Translations under genes and position numbers: made by a program | Shown here: one piece after another, positions 15,505 through 21,728 of the stretch | Layout of the letters: each line of letters opens with the position of its first letter | Position numbering within the stretch: position 1 is the first letter of the stretch | The notes under the pieces: generated by a model | The model's database searches: none | What the model was told of the DNA's origin: nothing | The model's input: only the letters and a program-made list of their open reading frames with translations | DNA from: an uncultured Oscillospiraceae bacterium | GTDB lineage: Bacteria; Bacillota; Clostridia; Oscillospirales; Acutalibacteraceae | Direction of reading: 5' to 3' | Length of the DNA: 32,793 nucleotides | NCBI GenBank assembly: GCA_900547305.1 | Contig: URGH01000023.1 | Span: 1-32,793, forward strand

Positions 15505-15528
15505 TATATACAAATAATTTTGTATATA
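15505..15528 (+). promoter_or_regulatory. Operator-like palindrome before the small gene at 15544
   Basis: Perfect inverted repeat TATATACAAA (15505-15514) and TTTGTATATA (15519-15528) with a TAAT spacer, between an AT-rich TATGAT-type -10 candidate (about 15496-15502) and the AAGGAAG ribosome site. It could be a repressor site or an RNA stem in the leader; no clear -35 box is seen. Confidence 0.45.
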
Positions 15529-15543
15529 AAGGAAGTATGCGTT

Positions 15544-15777
15544 ATGAAAAAAGATGAAACCTTTGAAACCTTAATTGAAAAAGTAAAACAGCTGTCGCCC
15601 GAAGATCAAACAGCAATAGTTTTTCTGATTAAAAACTTTGATTTAGTTAAAAAAATGTGTGAAAATTCGGGGATGACGGATGAAGAAATTCAAAAAAGAA
15701 TAGCAATAGCCAAGGAAAAGCACGACCATATTATGTTGGCTCTTCTTACTGCAGCTCAGATGTTTAATGAAAAATAA
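15544..15777 (+). CDS. Small protein, paralogue of the 51-residue protein at 27657-27812
   Basis: A 77-residue charged, helical protein, start MKKDETFETLIEKVKQLSP. I chose ATG 15544 because AAGGAAG lies 8 nt before it; an upstream extension to 15409 would run through the dispersed repeat. The core FETLIEKVKQLSPEDQTAI, then FLIKNFDLVKKM, then MTDEEI aligns closely with the product at 27657-27812 (IIANIEKLPPENQKAV, FIIENYDLIKKM, MPEEEI). The C-terminal 26 residues, an EKHDHIMLALLTAAQMF helix, are not in the shorter paralogue. I do not recognise the family. There is no signal peptide or transmembrane helix. Size and acidic helices would fit a small regulator or antitoxin-like protein, but nothing proves it. 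Both copies sit beside a dispersed-repeat copy. Confidence 0.75.
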   Translation: MKKDETFETLIEKVKQLSPEDQTAIVFLIKNFDLVKKMCENSGMTDEEIQKRIAIAKEKHDHIMLALLTAAQMFNEK

Positions 15778-15785
15778 ATTAAATC

Positions 15786-15826
15786 CGCTTTCGCAATAAT
15801 TGTGAAAGCGAATTTTCACTTTTTGA
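15786..15826. terminator. Terminator between the small gene and the LysR gene
   Basis: An 11-bp stem CGCTTTCGCAA (15786-15796) with TTGTGAAAGCG (15800-15810), one G-T pair and loop TAA, followed by AATTTTCACTTTTT. It lies between convergent genes and may serve both, although the T-run favours the plus strand. Confidence 0.7.
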
Positions 15827-15874
15827 CATTTGAATTTAAAATATTACTTTTATGCTTGGCGAAACGAATGCCGC

Positions 15875-16750
15875 TCAGCTTTCCTCTATGAGCCGCTCAA
15901 GCTCCTTTGCGGCAACGCTTAAGGGCTGCTCCTTGCGCTTTATTAAAACAATATTTCGCTCGGGAATTTTTTCCTTTAAATCAATTATATTTACGTCTTT
16001 ACTTTGCAAAAATTCCTCAGGCACAAACCCCACGCCGAGATCCGCCGCCACCATAGGCAATATCTGGTCGGCGGTAAACGCCTCAATATCGGGGCGATAT
16101 GCAAGCCCGTGGGCGGAAAAGAACCCCGAGTAAAACTCAAAGGACTTTGTATCTTCACCGAGGGAAATAAGCGGGAAATTTGTAAGCTCCGAAAGAGAAA
16201 CCCGCCTGTTTGCAAGGCTTGAAAAATACGGCGAGTACACCGCAACCTCGTTTACGGGGCGTATGATTTTTTCGGTTAAGGACGCGGAGCGGACGGTAGG
16301 GGTGGTTACAACGGCAATATCTGCCGTTCCGTCTTTCAGTGCGGCTATTGCCTGCGGGGTTGAGTGGTTGCTTATTCTTATATGTATGCCTGGGTAGCGC
16401 AGTCTGTATTTTTTTAGCACCGGCAAAAGCAGGCAGCGCAGCGCCACCTCGCTCGCCGCAACATATACGCTGCCCGAGCGCAGCGAGCGGCTGTCGGTAA
16501 TTTCCGCCTCGCCCATTTCTATATGCTCATACGCTATTTTAATATGCTCGTAAAGCCTTTTGCCCTCGGGCGTCAGCTTCATTCCCTGATTGCTGCGGGA
16601 AAAAAGCGCGCAGCCAAGCTCTGCCTCAAGGTTTTTAATAGTCCGTGTTAAATTAGGCTGGCTGTTAAGCATCAGCTTTGCCGCCTGGGTTATATTGCCG
16701 TATTTCGCAACATAATAAAACACACGGTAATAATCATAGCTTATATACAT
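15875..16750 (-). CDS. LysR-family transcription regulator
   Basis: DNA-binding regulator of 291 residues, a usual length. The N-terminal winged HTH (residues 1-62) reads YYRVFYYVAKYGNITQAAKLM, then QPNLTRTIKNLEAELGCALFSRSNQGMKLTPEG, the standard LysR pattern. The effector domain begins around residue 90 (GSVYVAASEVALRCLLLPVLKKY) and has the two-lobed substrate-binding form, including DIAVVTTP and LPMVAADLGVGFVPEEFL. The ligand is unknown. The gene is divergent from the aminotransferase gene across 115 bp with mirror-image promoters, so it most likely controls that gene and itself. The ATG at 16750 is chosen because the helix pattern begins directly after it. Confidence 0.93.
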   Translation of the reverse strand: MYISYDYYRVFYYVAKYGNITQAAKLMLNSQPNLTRTIKNLEAELGCALFSRSNQGMKLTPEGKRLYEHIKIAYEHIEMGEAEITDSRSLRSGSVYVAASEVALRCLLLPVLKKYRLRYPGIHIRISNHSTPQAIAALKDGTADIAVVTTPTVRSASLTEKIIRPVNEVAVYSPYFSSLANRRVSLSELTNFPLISLGEDTKSFEFYSGFFSAHGLAYRPDIEAFTADQILPMVAADLGVGFVPEEFLQSKDVNIIDLKEKIPERNIVLIKRKEQPLSVAAKELERLIEES

Positions 16751-16778
16751 TTTTCACACGCTCCGCAATATCAAAATG

Positions 16779-16835
16779 ATATTATAATCATATCTATTAT
16801 ATATTTTACATATGTGTATAAAATGATTATAATAT
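16779..16835. promoter_or_regulatory. Divergent promoter region with 13-bp mirror-image arms
   Basis: Plus-strand promoter for the aminotransferase: TTTACA (16805-16810), 17 bp, TATAAT (16828-16833). A perfect 13-bp inverted repeat ATATTATAATCAT (16779-16791) and ATGATTATAATAT (16823-16835) places a second TATAAT on the minus strand as a -10 box for the LysR gene. The arms are 31 bp apart. This symmetry would let one bound LysR complex act on both genes. Confidence 0.65.
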
Positions 16836-16865
16836 AGCAGTCAACAAAAGTCAAGGGGCGGTTAT

Positions 16866-18146
16866 ATGGACTATAAAAATGCGGATATGTATACGCTTAT
16901 GTGCGAAAGGGATAAATGCTCGGCGGAGCTTGAAAAATATGCAAAAAGCGGGCTTTCGCTTGACCTTTCCCGCGGAAAGCCCTCGGCGGAGCAATTGGCG
17001 CTTTCGCTTAATATGCTGGATGTTTTGGATCACCGCAGCATTTTAGACAGTGAAAGCGGTCAAGACTGCCGCAACTACGGCGGGCTTGACGGCATAGAAG
17101 AAGCCAAAAGGCTTTTAAGCCATATGATGGGCACGCACTCGGTAAACACAATAGTGGGCGGAAACAGCAGCCTTACAATGATGTACGAGCTTGTAAGCCA
17201 CGGCATGACCGACGGAATATGCGGCGCGAAACCGTGGCAGGAAATAAAAAACCGCAAATTTTTATGCCCCGCCCCGGGGTATGACCGCCACTTTGCAATA
17301 ACCGAGCATTTCGGGTTTGAGCTGATACCTGTCGGTATGACCGGAAACGGACCCGATATGGACGAGGTTGAAGAGCTTATAAAGGATGAAACCGTAAAGG
17401 GCATTTGGTGCGTTCCGAAATACCAGAACCCGACGGGAATTGTTTTCAGCCCCGAAACGGTGCGAAGATTTGCCGCGCTTAAACCCGCGGCGGAAGATTT
17501 CCGCATTTTTTGGGATAACGCGTACTGTATACACGCTTTTGACGGAGAAAACGCCGAAATACCCGATATTATAAGCGAGTGCGAAAAAGCGGGAAACGCC
17601 GATTTGGTTTATGAATTTTGCTCTACAAGCAAAATTACATTCCCCGGCGCGGGCATTTCCGCACTTGCCGCAAGTCCTACAAATTTAATTGATATAAAAT
17701 CCTTTTTGCAGTTTTCCACCATAGGACCCGATAAGCTCAATCAGCTGCGGCACGCACGGTTTTTCAAAAACAGCGCGGGGCTGCGGGCGCATATGAAAAA
17801 GCACGCCGAAATATTAAGACCTAAATTTGAGGCGGTATATAAAACCTTGAATGATGAGCTCGGCGGCGTTGGCATTGCCGACTGGACTGCGCCGCGCGGC
17901 GGTTATTTCCTTTCCTTTAATACGCTGCCGGGGTGCGCAAAAAAGGTGGTTGAAATGTGCGGTGAATACGGAGTGAAATTTACGCCGGCGGGGGCGTCCT
18001 TCCCGCACGGCTACGACCCCGAGGATAAAAATATTCGCCTTGCGCCGTCGTTTGCGACGGTTGAAGAAATAACGCAGGCAATAAAGGTTTTGTGCCTTTG
18101 CACAAAGCTGGCGGCAATAGAAAAGTTTATGAAGGAGAGAACTTAA
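16866..18146 (+). CDS. PLP-dependent aminotransferase, aspartate aminotransferase class Ic type
   Basis: Cytosolic fold-type I aminotransferase of 426 residues, the size of the 'aspartate aminotransferase Ic/MocR-like' family rather than the shorter AspC. Visible sites: the N-terminal LDLSRGKPS segment that closes the active site, VGGNSSLTMMYEL for phosphate binding, APGYDRHF, YQNPTG with Asn188, WDNAYCIHAF with Asp217 and Tyr220, and catalytic Lys256 in CSTSKITFPGAG. A substrate-carboxylate Arg lies in NIRLAPSF near the end. Substrate specificity cannot be read; aspartate/2-oxoglutarate exchange is the family reference. It is the first gene after the divergent LysR promoter and is followed at once by a small membrane protein gene (1-bp gap). 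Confidence 0.88.
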   Translation: MDYKNADMYTLMCERDKCSAELEKYAKSGLSLDLSRGKPSAEQLALSLNMLDVLDHRSILDSESGQDCRNYGGLDGIEEAKRLLSHMMGTHSVNTIVGGNSSLTMMYELVSHGMTDGICGAKPWQEIKNRKFLCPAPGYDRHFAITEHFGFELIPVGMTGNGPDMDEVEELIKDETVKGIWCVPKYQNPTGIVFSPETVRRFAALKPAAEDFRIFWDNAYCIHAFDGENAEIPDIISECEKAGNADLVYEFCSTSKITFPGAGISALAASPTNLIDIKSFLQFSTIGPDKLNQLRHARFFKNSAGLRAHMKKHAEILRPKFEAVYKTLNDELGGVGIADWTAPRGGYFLSFNTLPGCAKKVVEMCGEYGVKFTPAGASFPHGYDPEDKNIRLAPSFATVEEITQAIKVLCLCTKLAAIEKFMKERT

Positions 18147-18147
18147 A

Positions 18148-18420
18148 ATGGCGGAATTACTTGAAACGCTTATGACGGCGGTATTTGATATTGCACTGCT
18201 TTTCCTGGTTATTTACTCGGCAAATGGCAGGGCGGCAAACGGCGGCACGCGGCTTGTGGCGCTTACATTCAGCTTAGGCTTCCTGCTCGGTATTTTATCA
18301 AAGTGTGTTGCTGGCGGCGGTTACGTCGTAATGACCCTTTCGGCGCTAGGGTTTATGCTTTCCTATATGCTTTTTGTTTTCAGTATTCCTGAGAAGAGGA
18401 AAAATAATGACAGGCGGTAA
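18148..18420 (+). CDS. Small three-helix membrane protein of unknown function
   Basis: Ninety residues with three hydrophobic segments (about 8-25, 36-54 and 57-80) and a charged C-terminus (PEKRKNNDRR). The ATG follows GAAGGAGAG, part of which lies in the end of the aminotransferase gene. It overlaps the DUF1275 gene by 14 bp, so all three are probably one operon. I do not recognise the family. Position suggests a role with the DUF1275 protein or with amino-acid traffic, but no motif supports either. Confidence 0.7.
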   Translation: MAELLETLMTAVFDIALLFLVIYSANGRAANGGTRLVALTFSLGFLLGILSKCVAGGGYVVMTLSALGFMLSYMLFVFSIPEKRKNNDRR

Positions 18421-19084
18421 GCCCTTCAGGGGGCAGATGTCCGACAGCTTCAGAGCGGCGGTGTTTATAATTTTGTCGGGCGGATTTCAGGACGCATATA
18501 CCTACACCTGCCGCGGCGAGGTTTTCGCAAATGCCCAAACGGGAAACATTGTGCTTTTAAGCACGGCACTTTATGGGTGCGAATGGCAAACGGTTTTAAA
18601 ATATCTCGTCCCCGTGCTTTCATTTTTGGTGGGCACGGCGGTTGCCGAGTTTATTCATATAAAACTAAAATGCTATGAAAAGCTGCACTGGCGGCAGATA
18701 ATACTGCTGCTTGAAATACTTTTGCTTTTTTCGGTGGGCTTTCTGCCCGCAAAAGTTGAGCCGCTTGCAAACGCGTTTGTTTCGTTCGTCTGCGCTTTGC
18801 AGGTGCAAACCTTTCATAAGGTGCGGGGGCATGCATACGCCAGCACCATGTGCATAGGCAATATGCGCGCCGGCACCGAGGCGCTTTGCGCCTACTTCCG
18901 CGTGCGGGATAAAGAAATACTTAAAAAAGCAATAACCTATTTCGGCGTTATATTTGTTTTCGGCATAGGCGCGGGGCTCGGCAGTGTGCTGACCCGCGCG
19001 GCGGGATATAAGGCAATCTGGCTTTGTTGTGCGCTGCTTTTCATCAGCTTTTGTATGATGTTTGTGCCGGAGAGAGATATGTAA
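18407..19084 (+). CDS. DUF1275 (YoaK-like) integral membrane protein
   Basis: A 225-residue membrane protein with about six hydrophobic segments. The family pattern is clear: a GGFQDAYTYTCRGEVFANAQTGNIVLLS stretch (Gly-Gly-x-x-Asp-Ala-x-x-Tyr and ANAQTGN), then ALQVQTFHKVRGHAYASTMCIGNMRAGTEAL. The function of DUF1275/YoaK proteins is not established; a transporter role is often assumed. I chose ATG 18407 with its GAAGAGGA ribosome site rather than the upstream frame opening at 18374, which would read out of the preceding gene. The last gene of the unit; a hairpin-rich repeat follows. Confidence 0.85.
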   Translation: MTGGKPFRGQMSDSFRAAVFIILSGGFQDAYTYTCRGEVFANAQTGNIVLLSTALYGCEWQTVLKYLVPVLSFLVGTAVAEFIHIKLKCYEKLHWRQIILLLEILLLFSVGFLPAKVEPLANAFVSFVCALQVQTFHKVRGHAYASTMCIGNMRAGTEALCAYFRVRDKEILKKAITYFGVIFVFGIGAGLGSVLTRAAGYKAIWLCCALLFISFCMMFVPERDM

Positions 19085-19139
19085 ATAAATGCGGCGACAG
19101 ACTGAGGAAGAGAAAAAGCATAGCTTTTATGAATTTTAT

Positions 19140-19200
19140 ACCCTTTCTCTCCTTCCGTCTCGCTCCGCGAGCCACCTCCCTCGTCAGAGGGAGGCAGGAA
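19140..19200 (+). repeat. Hairpin-rich intergenic repeat, partial relative of the dispersed family
   Basis: Two adjoining perfect hairpins, CTCGC-TCC-GCGAG (19159-19171) and CCTCCCTC-GTCA-GAGGGAGG (19175-19194), between the DUF1275 gene and a convergent small gene. It resembles the variable hairpin section of copies A-D but has no TTAGA array and no TTTTGAC module. It may also act as a terminator, though no T-run is seen. Confidence 0.55.
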
Positions 19201-19211
19201 GCGGTTTTAAT

Positions 19212-19391
19212 TCAATGAAACATAGTCTGAACGCCGTCAACAAAATCGCCCACGGCTTTTACGAGCTTTGCCGAGCCTTTAGTAATGTTTTTATTATCGT
19301 TAAGCATTACCTTACCCACGGCAAGCGCCGCGGCGCCGGCTACCATTCCGGCTCCGAGACCTTTCATAAATGTCATTGTTCCGTTTTGCAT
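19212..19391 (-). CDS. Small protein with a glycine/alanine-rich hydrophobic segment
   Basis: Fifty-nine residues. The N-terminus MQNGTMTFMKGLGAGMVAGAA continues as a hydrophobic Gly/Ala-rich segment to about residue 26 (glycine-zipper-like). An amphipathic tail follows with NITKGSAKLVKAVGDFVDGVQTMF. I chose ATG 19391 because AAAAAAGGAGGG lies directly before it; the longer frame from 19472 has no such site. A TATAAT (about 19416-19421 on the minus strand) would give a short leader. It resembles small YtxH-like proteins found in many clostridia, but I cannot assign a function. It is divergent from the ATP synthase operon. Confidence 0.65.
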   Translation of the reverse strand: MQNGTMTFMKGLGAGMVAGAAALAVGKVMLNDNKNITKGSAKLVKAVGDFVDGVQTMFH

Positions 19392-19504
19392 TTTTAACCC
19401 TCCTTTTTTAGTTATTATATCCTGAAAATTCGGCAATTTATAATGTTGTGAAAAAAATAACAGATAAATCAAAAGAGTAAGTTAATATTTGTGTAAAAAT
19501 GGGC

Positions 19505-19538
19505 TTGACATTATTGGATATAAGTACTAAAATAGTAC
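19505..19538 (+). promoter_or_regulatory. Promoter of the ATP synthase operon with operator-like repeat
   Basis: Consensus TTGACA (19505-19510), 17 bp, TAAAAT (19528-19533). The -10 box lies inside an inverted repeat GTACT-AAAAT-AGTAC (19524-19538), which could be a regulator site. A GGGGAGG ribosome site follows at 19548-19554. Confidence 0.72.
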
Positions 19539-19574
19539 AATAATTGCGGGGAGGTATGCTTTACGGTCGGCGGC

Positions 19575-19868
19575 TTGATTGCGTTTGTATTCGGAATAGC
19601 GGAGGCGCTGATGTTAAAAAGCGCGCTTTCCTCTTTCACTTCGGGCAATTACACCAAAGCGGTTACACTTGTGCTTATAAAGCTTTTTCTTTACGGTGCA
19701 GCGTCCGCATTGCTTGTGTTTGTATTTCCGAAGCTACTTTATGCCTGCCTTATCGGCTATGCTGCGGGTCTGCCGCTGGCGGTAGTCGGTTGGTTTATAT
19801 ATTACACTGTACGTACCCAAAGGGTAAAATCGGGGGATGATAAAAACGAAAGCAATAACAATAACTGA
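19575..19868 (+). CDS. AtpI-like membrane protein, start uncertain
   Basis: A small integral membrane protein of about 97 residues with three to four hydrophobic segments, in the position of ATP synthase subunit I, which helps assemble the c-ring. The frame reads (FTVGG)LIAFVFGIAEALML, then TLVLIKLFLYGAASALLVFVF and LLYACLIGYAAGLPLAVVGWFIYY. The start is a problem. The frame has no ATG or GTG near the strong GGGGAGG at 19548-19554. The ATG at 19556 is in another frame and only 1-2 nt from it, and TTG 19575 is about 20 nt away. A one-base indel, real or from assembly, or a non-standard start would explain it. The gene overlaps atpB by 32 bp. Confidence 0.6.
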   Translation: MIAFVFGIAEALMLKSALSSFTSGNYTKAVTLVLIKLFLYGAASALLVFVFPKLLYACLIGYAAGLPLAVVGWFIYYTVRTQRVKSGDDKNESNNNN

Positions 19869-20742
19869 ATTTGCGTTTTCCGCCGTGCTTTTTTTACTGG
19901 GATTTATAGGCTACTGCGCCGTTCATTCCTATATTAAGCACCACGGGGAAACAAAGGCGCTTAAAAAACGCTCGGTTCTGCTTTTGGCGCTTGCCGTTAT
20001 AGCCGCGTGGTTCTTTATAGGCACGGCGGTAACGTCGGTTTCAAGCGGCAAAGCGGGCATGAACGTAGAGTTTGAAATGTTCAGCGAGCGGGTAACGCTT
20101 TTCGGCGTTTCGTTTGCGCAAACTACGGTGCTTACCTGGATAATAATGCTTATAGTGCTTGTTTTCTGCCTTATTTTCAGATTTATACTGTTCCCGCGCT
20201 TTGATAAAGACAGACCGAAAAACGCCTTTCAGAACGTAATGGAGCTTGCGGTTGAGGCAATGGAAAACTTCACCAAAGGCGCCGTGGGCGATTATTCAGA
20301 AAAATTAGCGCCCTATATGTTCTCGCTTGCGGTGTTTATGGTTTTCTCGGCGGCGTCCGAGCTTTTCGGCTGCCGACCGCCCACATCCGATCTTTTAATA
20401 ACCCTTTCAATGGGTCTTATAACCTTTGTGCTTATTAACTTCTACGGTGTAAAGAAAAAGGGGTTCGGCGGAAGAATAAAATATCTTTCAAGCCCTACGC
20501 CCGTAATACTGCCCATGAAGATATTGAGCGACGTTGCGGTTCCTATTTCGCTTGCCTGCCGACTTTTCGGTAATATGCTCGGCGGAATGATAGTAATGGA
20601 CCTTTTAAAATCGGTTTTAGGCGGCTATGCGTCGGGTATTCCGGCGGTGGCGGGGCTTTATTTCAACCTCTTCCACCCGCTTATACAAACATATATTTTC
20701 ATAATACTTTCGCTTACGTTTATAAACGAGGCAATTGAGTAA
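19837..20742 (+). CDS. atpB: F1Fo ATP synthase subunit a, N-terminally extended
   Basis: The stator channel subunit of Fo. The essential arginine is Arg242 in LACRLFGNMLGG, and the C-terminal helix ends with PLIQTYIFIILSLTFINEAIE, as in the family. At 301 residues it is longer than most clostridial a subunits (about 220-250). The extra part is residues 1-75, with two added hydrophobic segments (about 9-30 and 46-66) joined by a basic loop KHHGETKALKKR. The family core begins near 76 with NVEFEMFSERVTLFGV. The start ATG 19837 follows GGGGG directly and overlaps the AtpI-like frame. The extension is open and well coded, so it looks real. Na+ or H+ as the coupling ion is not decided here. Confidence 0.92.
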   Translation: MIKTKAITITEFAFSAVLFLLGFIGYCAVHSYIKHHGETKALKKRSVLLLALAVIAAWFFIGTAVTSVSSGKAGMNVEFEMFSERVTLFGVSFAQTTVLTWIIMLIVLVFCLIFRFILFPRFDKDRPKNAFQNVMELAVEAMENFTKGAVGDYSEKLAPYMFSLAVFMVFSAASELFGCRPPTSDLLITLSMGLITFVLINFYGVKKKGFGGRIKYLSSPTPVILPMKILSDVAVPISLACRLFGNMLGGMIVMDLLKSVLGGYASGIPAVAGLYFNLFHPLIQTYIFIILSLTFINEAIE

Positions 20743-20758
20743 CAGGAGGAATTTAAAA

Positions 20759-20971
20759 ATGGTAGCAATTGGTGCAGGTTTGGCAATTTTAACGGCGGTG
20801 GGCGCCGGTCTCGGTATGGGCATTGCAACAGGCAAGGCGGTTGAGTCGGTGGCTCGTCAGCCCGAGGCTTCGGGTAAAATAAACGCGATACTGCTTTTAG
20901 GCTGCGCGCTGGCGGAATCAACGGCAATTTACGCTTTCGTTGTGGCGCTTATTTTGGCTGCAAAAGTATAA
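20759..20971 (+). CDS. atpE: F1Fo ATP synthase subunit c
   Basis: The rotor-ring proteolipid, 70 residues, two helices. Helix 1 carries the packing Gly pattern (GAGLGMGIATGKAVESVA) and ends in the RQPE loop that touches gamma/epsilon. Helix 2 carries the ion-binding Glu53 in ALAESTAIYAF. Ser54, Thr55 and Tyr58 match Na+-type c subunits such as that of Ilyobacter tartaricus (Glu65, Ser66, Thr67, Tyr70), but the position of its Gln32 is Met20 here. Start ATG 20759 follows AGGAGG; an upstream frame to 20735 is not needed. Next gene 18 bp away. Confidence 0.93.
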   Translation: MVAIGAGLAILTAVGAGLGMGIATGKAVESVARQPEASGKINAILLLGCALAESTAIYAFVVALILAAKV

Positions 20972-20989
20972 TTTGAACGGAGAATCATC

Positions 20990-21499
20990 ATGTTCGGTTT
21001 GCAAATATCAGATGCCGTCAGAGATCTGATAATAAATATAATCAATATAATCGTTCTGTTTGTAATTGTTAAGTCGCTTGCATACAAGCCGGTTAAAAAG
21101 TTTCTTGACGCGCGCAAGGCGAGAATAGACGAAAGCCTTAAAAATGCCGAGGACAAAAATGCCGAGGCGGACGCTTTAAAGGCGCAGTATGAGGACGCTT
21201 TAAAGCAAAGTAAACAGGAAAGCGATAAAATTATAGGCGAAGCGGAGCTTTCCGCACAGAAAAGAGCCGCCGAGATTACATCTGACGCCGATAAAAAGGC
21301 GGCGGACATTACCGAAAAGGCAAGAAAGGACGCCGAGCGCGAGTATAACGAGCGCCTTGCGGGACTTCGGGCAGACGTTACCGATATAGCCTTTGATATT
21401 TCAAAGAAAATTCTTTCGCGCGAGGTTACCGACGCCGATAATATGGCGATTGCCGATGAGTTTTTCTCGAAATACGGGGAAAAGGAAGAAAAAGTATGA
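20990..21499 (+). CDS. atpF: F1Fo ATP synthase subunit b
   Basis: Peripheral-stalk subunit, 169 residues. One N-terminal transmembrane helix (about 10-30, LIINIINIIVLFVIVKSLAY) is followed by the usual KPVKKFLDARKARIDESLKNAE and a long charged coiled coil rich in Ala, Glu and Lys to about residue 130. A C-terminal segment (VTDIAFDISKKILSREVTD) would contact delta. Length is normal, so it does not make up for the shortened delta. The stop overlaps the atpH start (ATGA), a sign of translational coupling. Confidence 0.93.
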   Translation: MFGLQISDAVRDLIINIINIIVLFVIVKSLAYKPVKKFLDARKARIDESLKNAEDKNAEADALKAQYEDALKQSKQESDKIIGEAELSAQKRAAEITSDADKKAADITEKARKDAEREYNERLAGLRADVTDIAFDISKKILSREVTDADNMAIADEFFSKYGEKEEKV

Positions 21500-21714
21500 A
21501 AACGGTAGTTATAACCGCCGCGGAGAATATGTCGGAAGCAACCTATGCCCGCATATGCCGCGGTTTCCGCGAAAAATTGGGCGATGACGTAAAGTTTGAA
21601 AGGGTTACCGATAACGGCATTATCGGCGGCTTTATCGCCGACGCGGACGGTGAAATTTACGATTTGAGCATTTCTTCACAGCTTAAGGAAATGCAGAAAA
21701 AAATTGACGGATAA
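21496..21714 (+). CDS. atpH: F1Fo ATP synthase subunit delta, minimal form (C-terminal domain only)
   Basis: Seventy-two residues against about 175-185 in ordinary delta/OSCP subunits. The whole protein aligns with the C-terminal domain: VVITAAENMSEATYARICRGF for the ITTA-x-PLSE strand and helix, then GIIGGFIADADGEIYDLSISSQLKEMQKKI for the usual LIGG-x-x-x-x-x-GD-x-x-xD-S-x-x-x-x-L end. The N-terminal six-helix domain that grips the alpha subunits is absent. No upstream remnant exists, because the ATG overlaps the atpF stop (ATGA) with its own ribosome site inside atpF. It therefore looks like a genuine compact gene. It should still bind the b-subunit tip. How it is held on top of F1 is unclear. 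Confidence 0.85.
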   Translation: MKTVVITAAENMSEATYARICRGFREKLGDDVKFERVTDNGIIGGFIADADGEIYDLSISSQLKEMQKKIDG

Positions 21715-21728
21715 GGGCGGTGTAAGCA

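Noticed and set aside
15409..15543. Upstream extension of the small protein at 15544
   Set aside because: It would translate the TTTTGAC hairpin module, the AT-rich promoter region and the palindrome. The paralogue shows that the protein begins at ATG 15544.
19544..19840. A 98-codon frame overlapping the AtpI-like gene
   Set aside because: Its translation is Cys-rich and lacks membrane segments, while the other frame gives a proper hydrophobic protein in the expected operon position. The start region is still unresolved and is reported as a finding.
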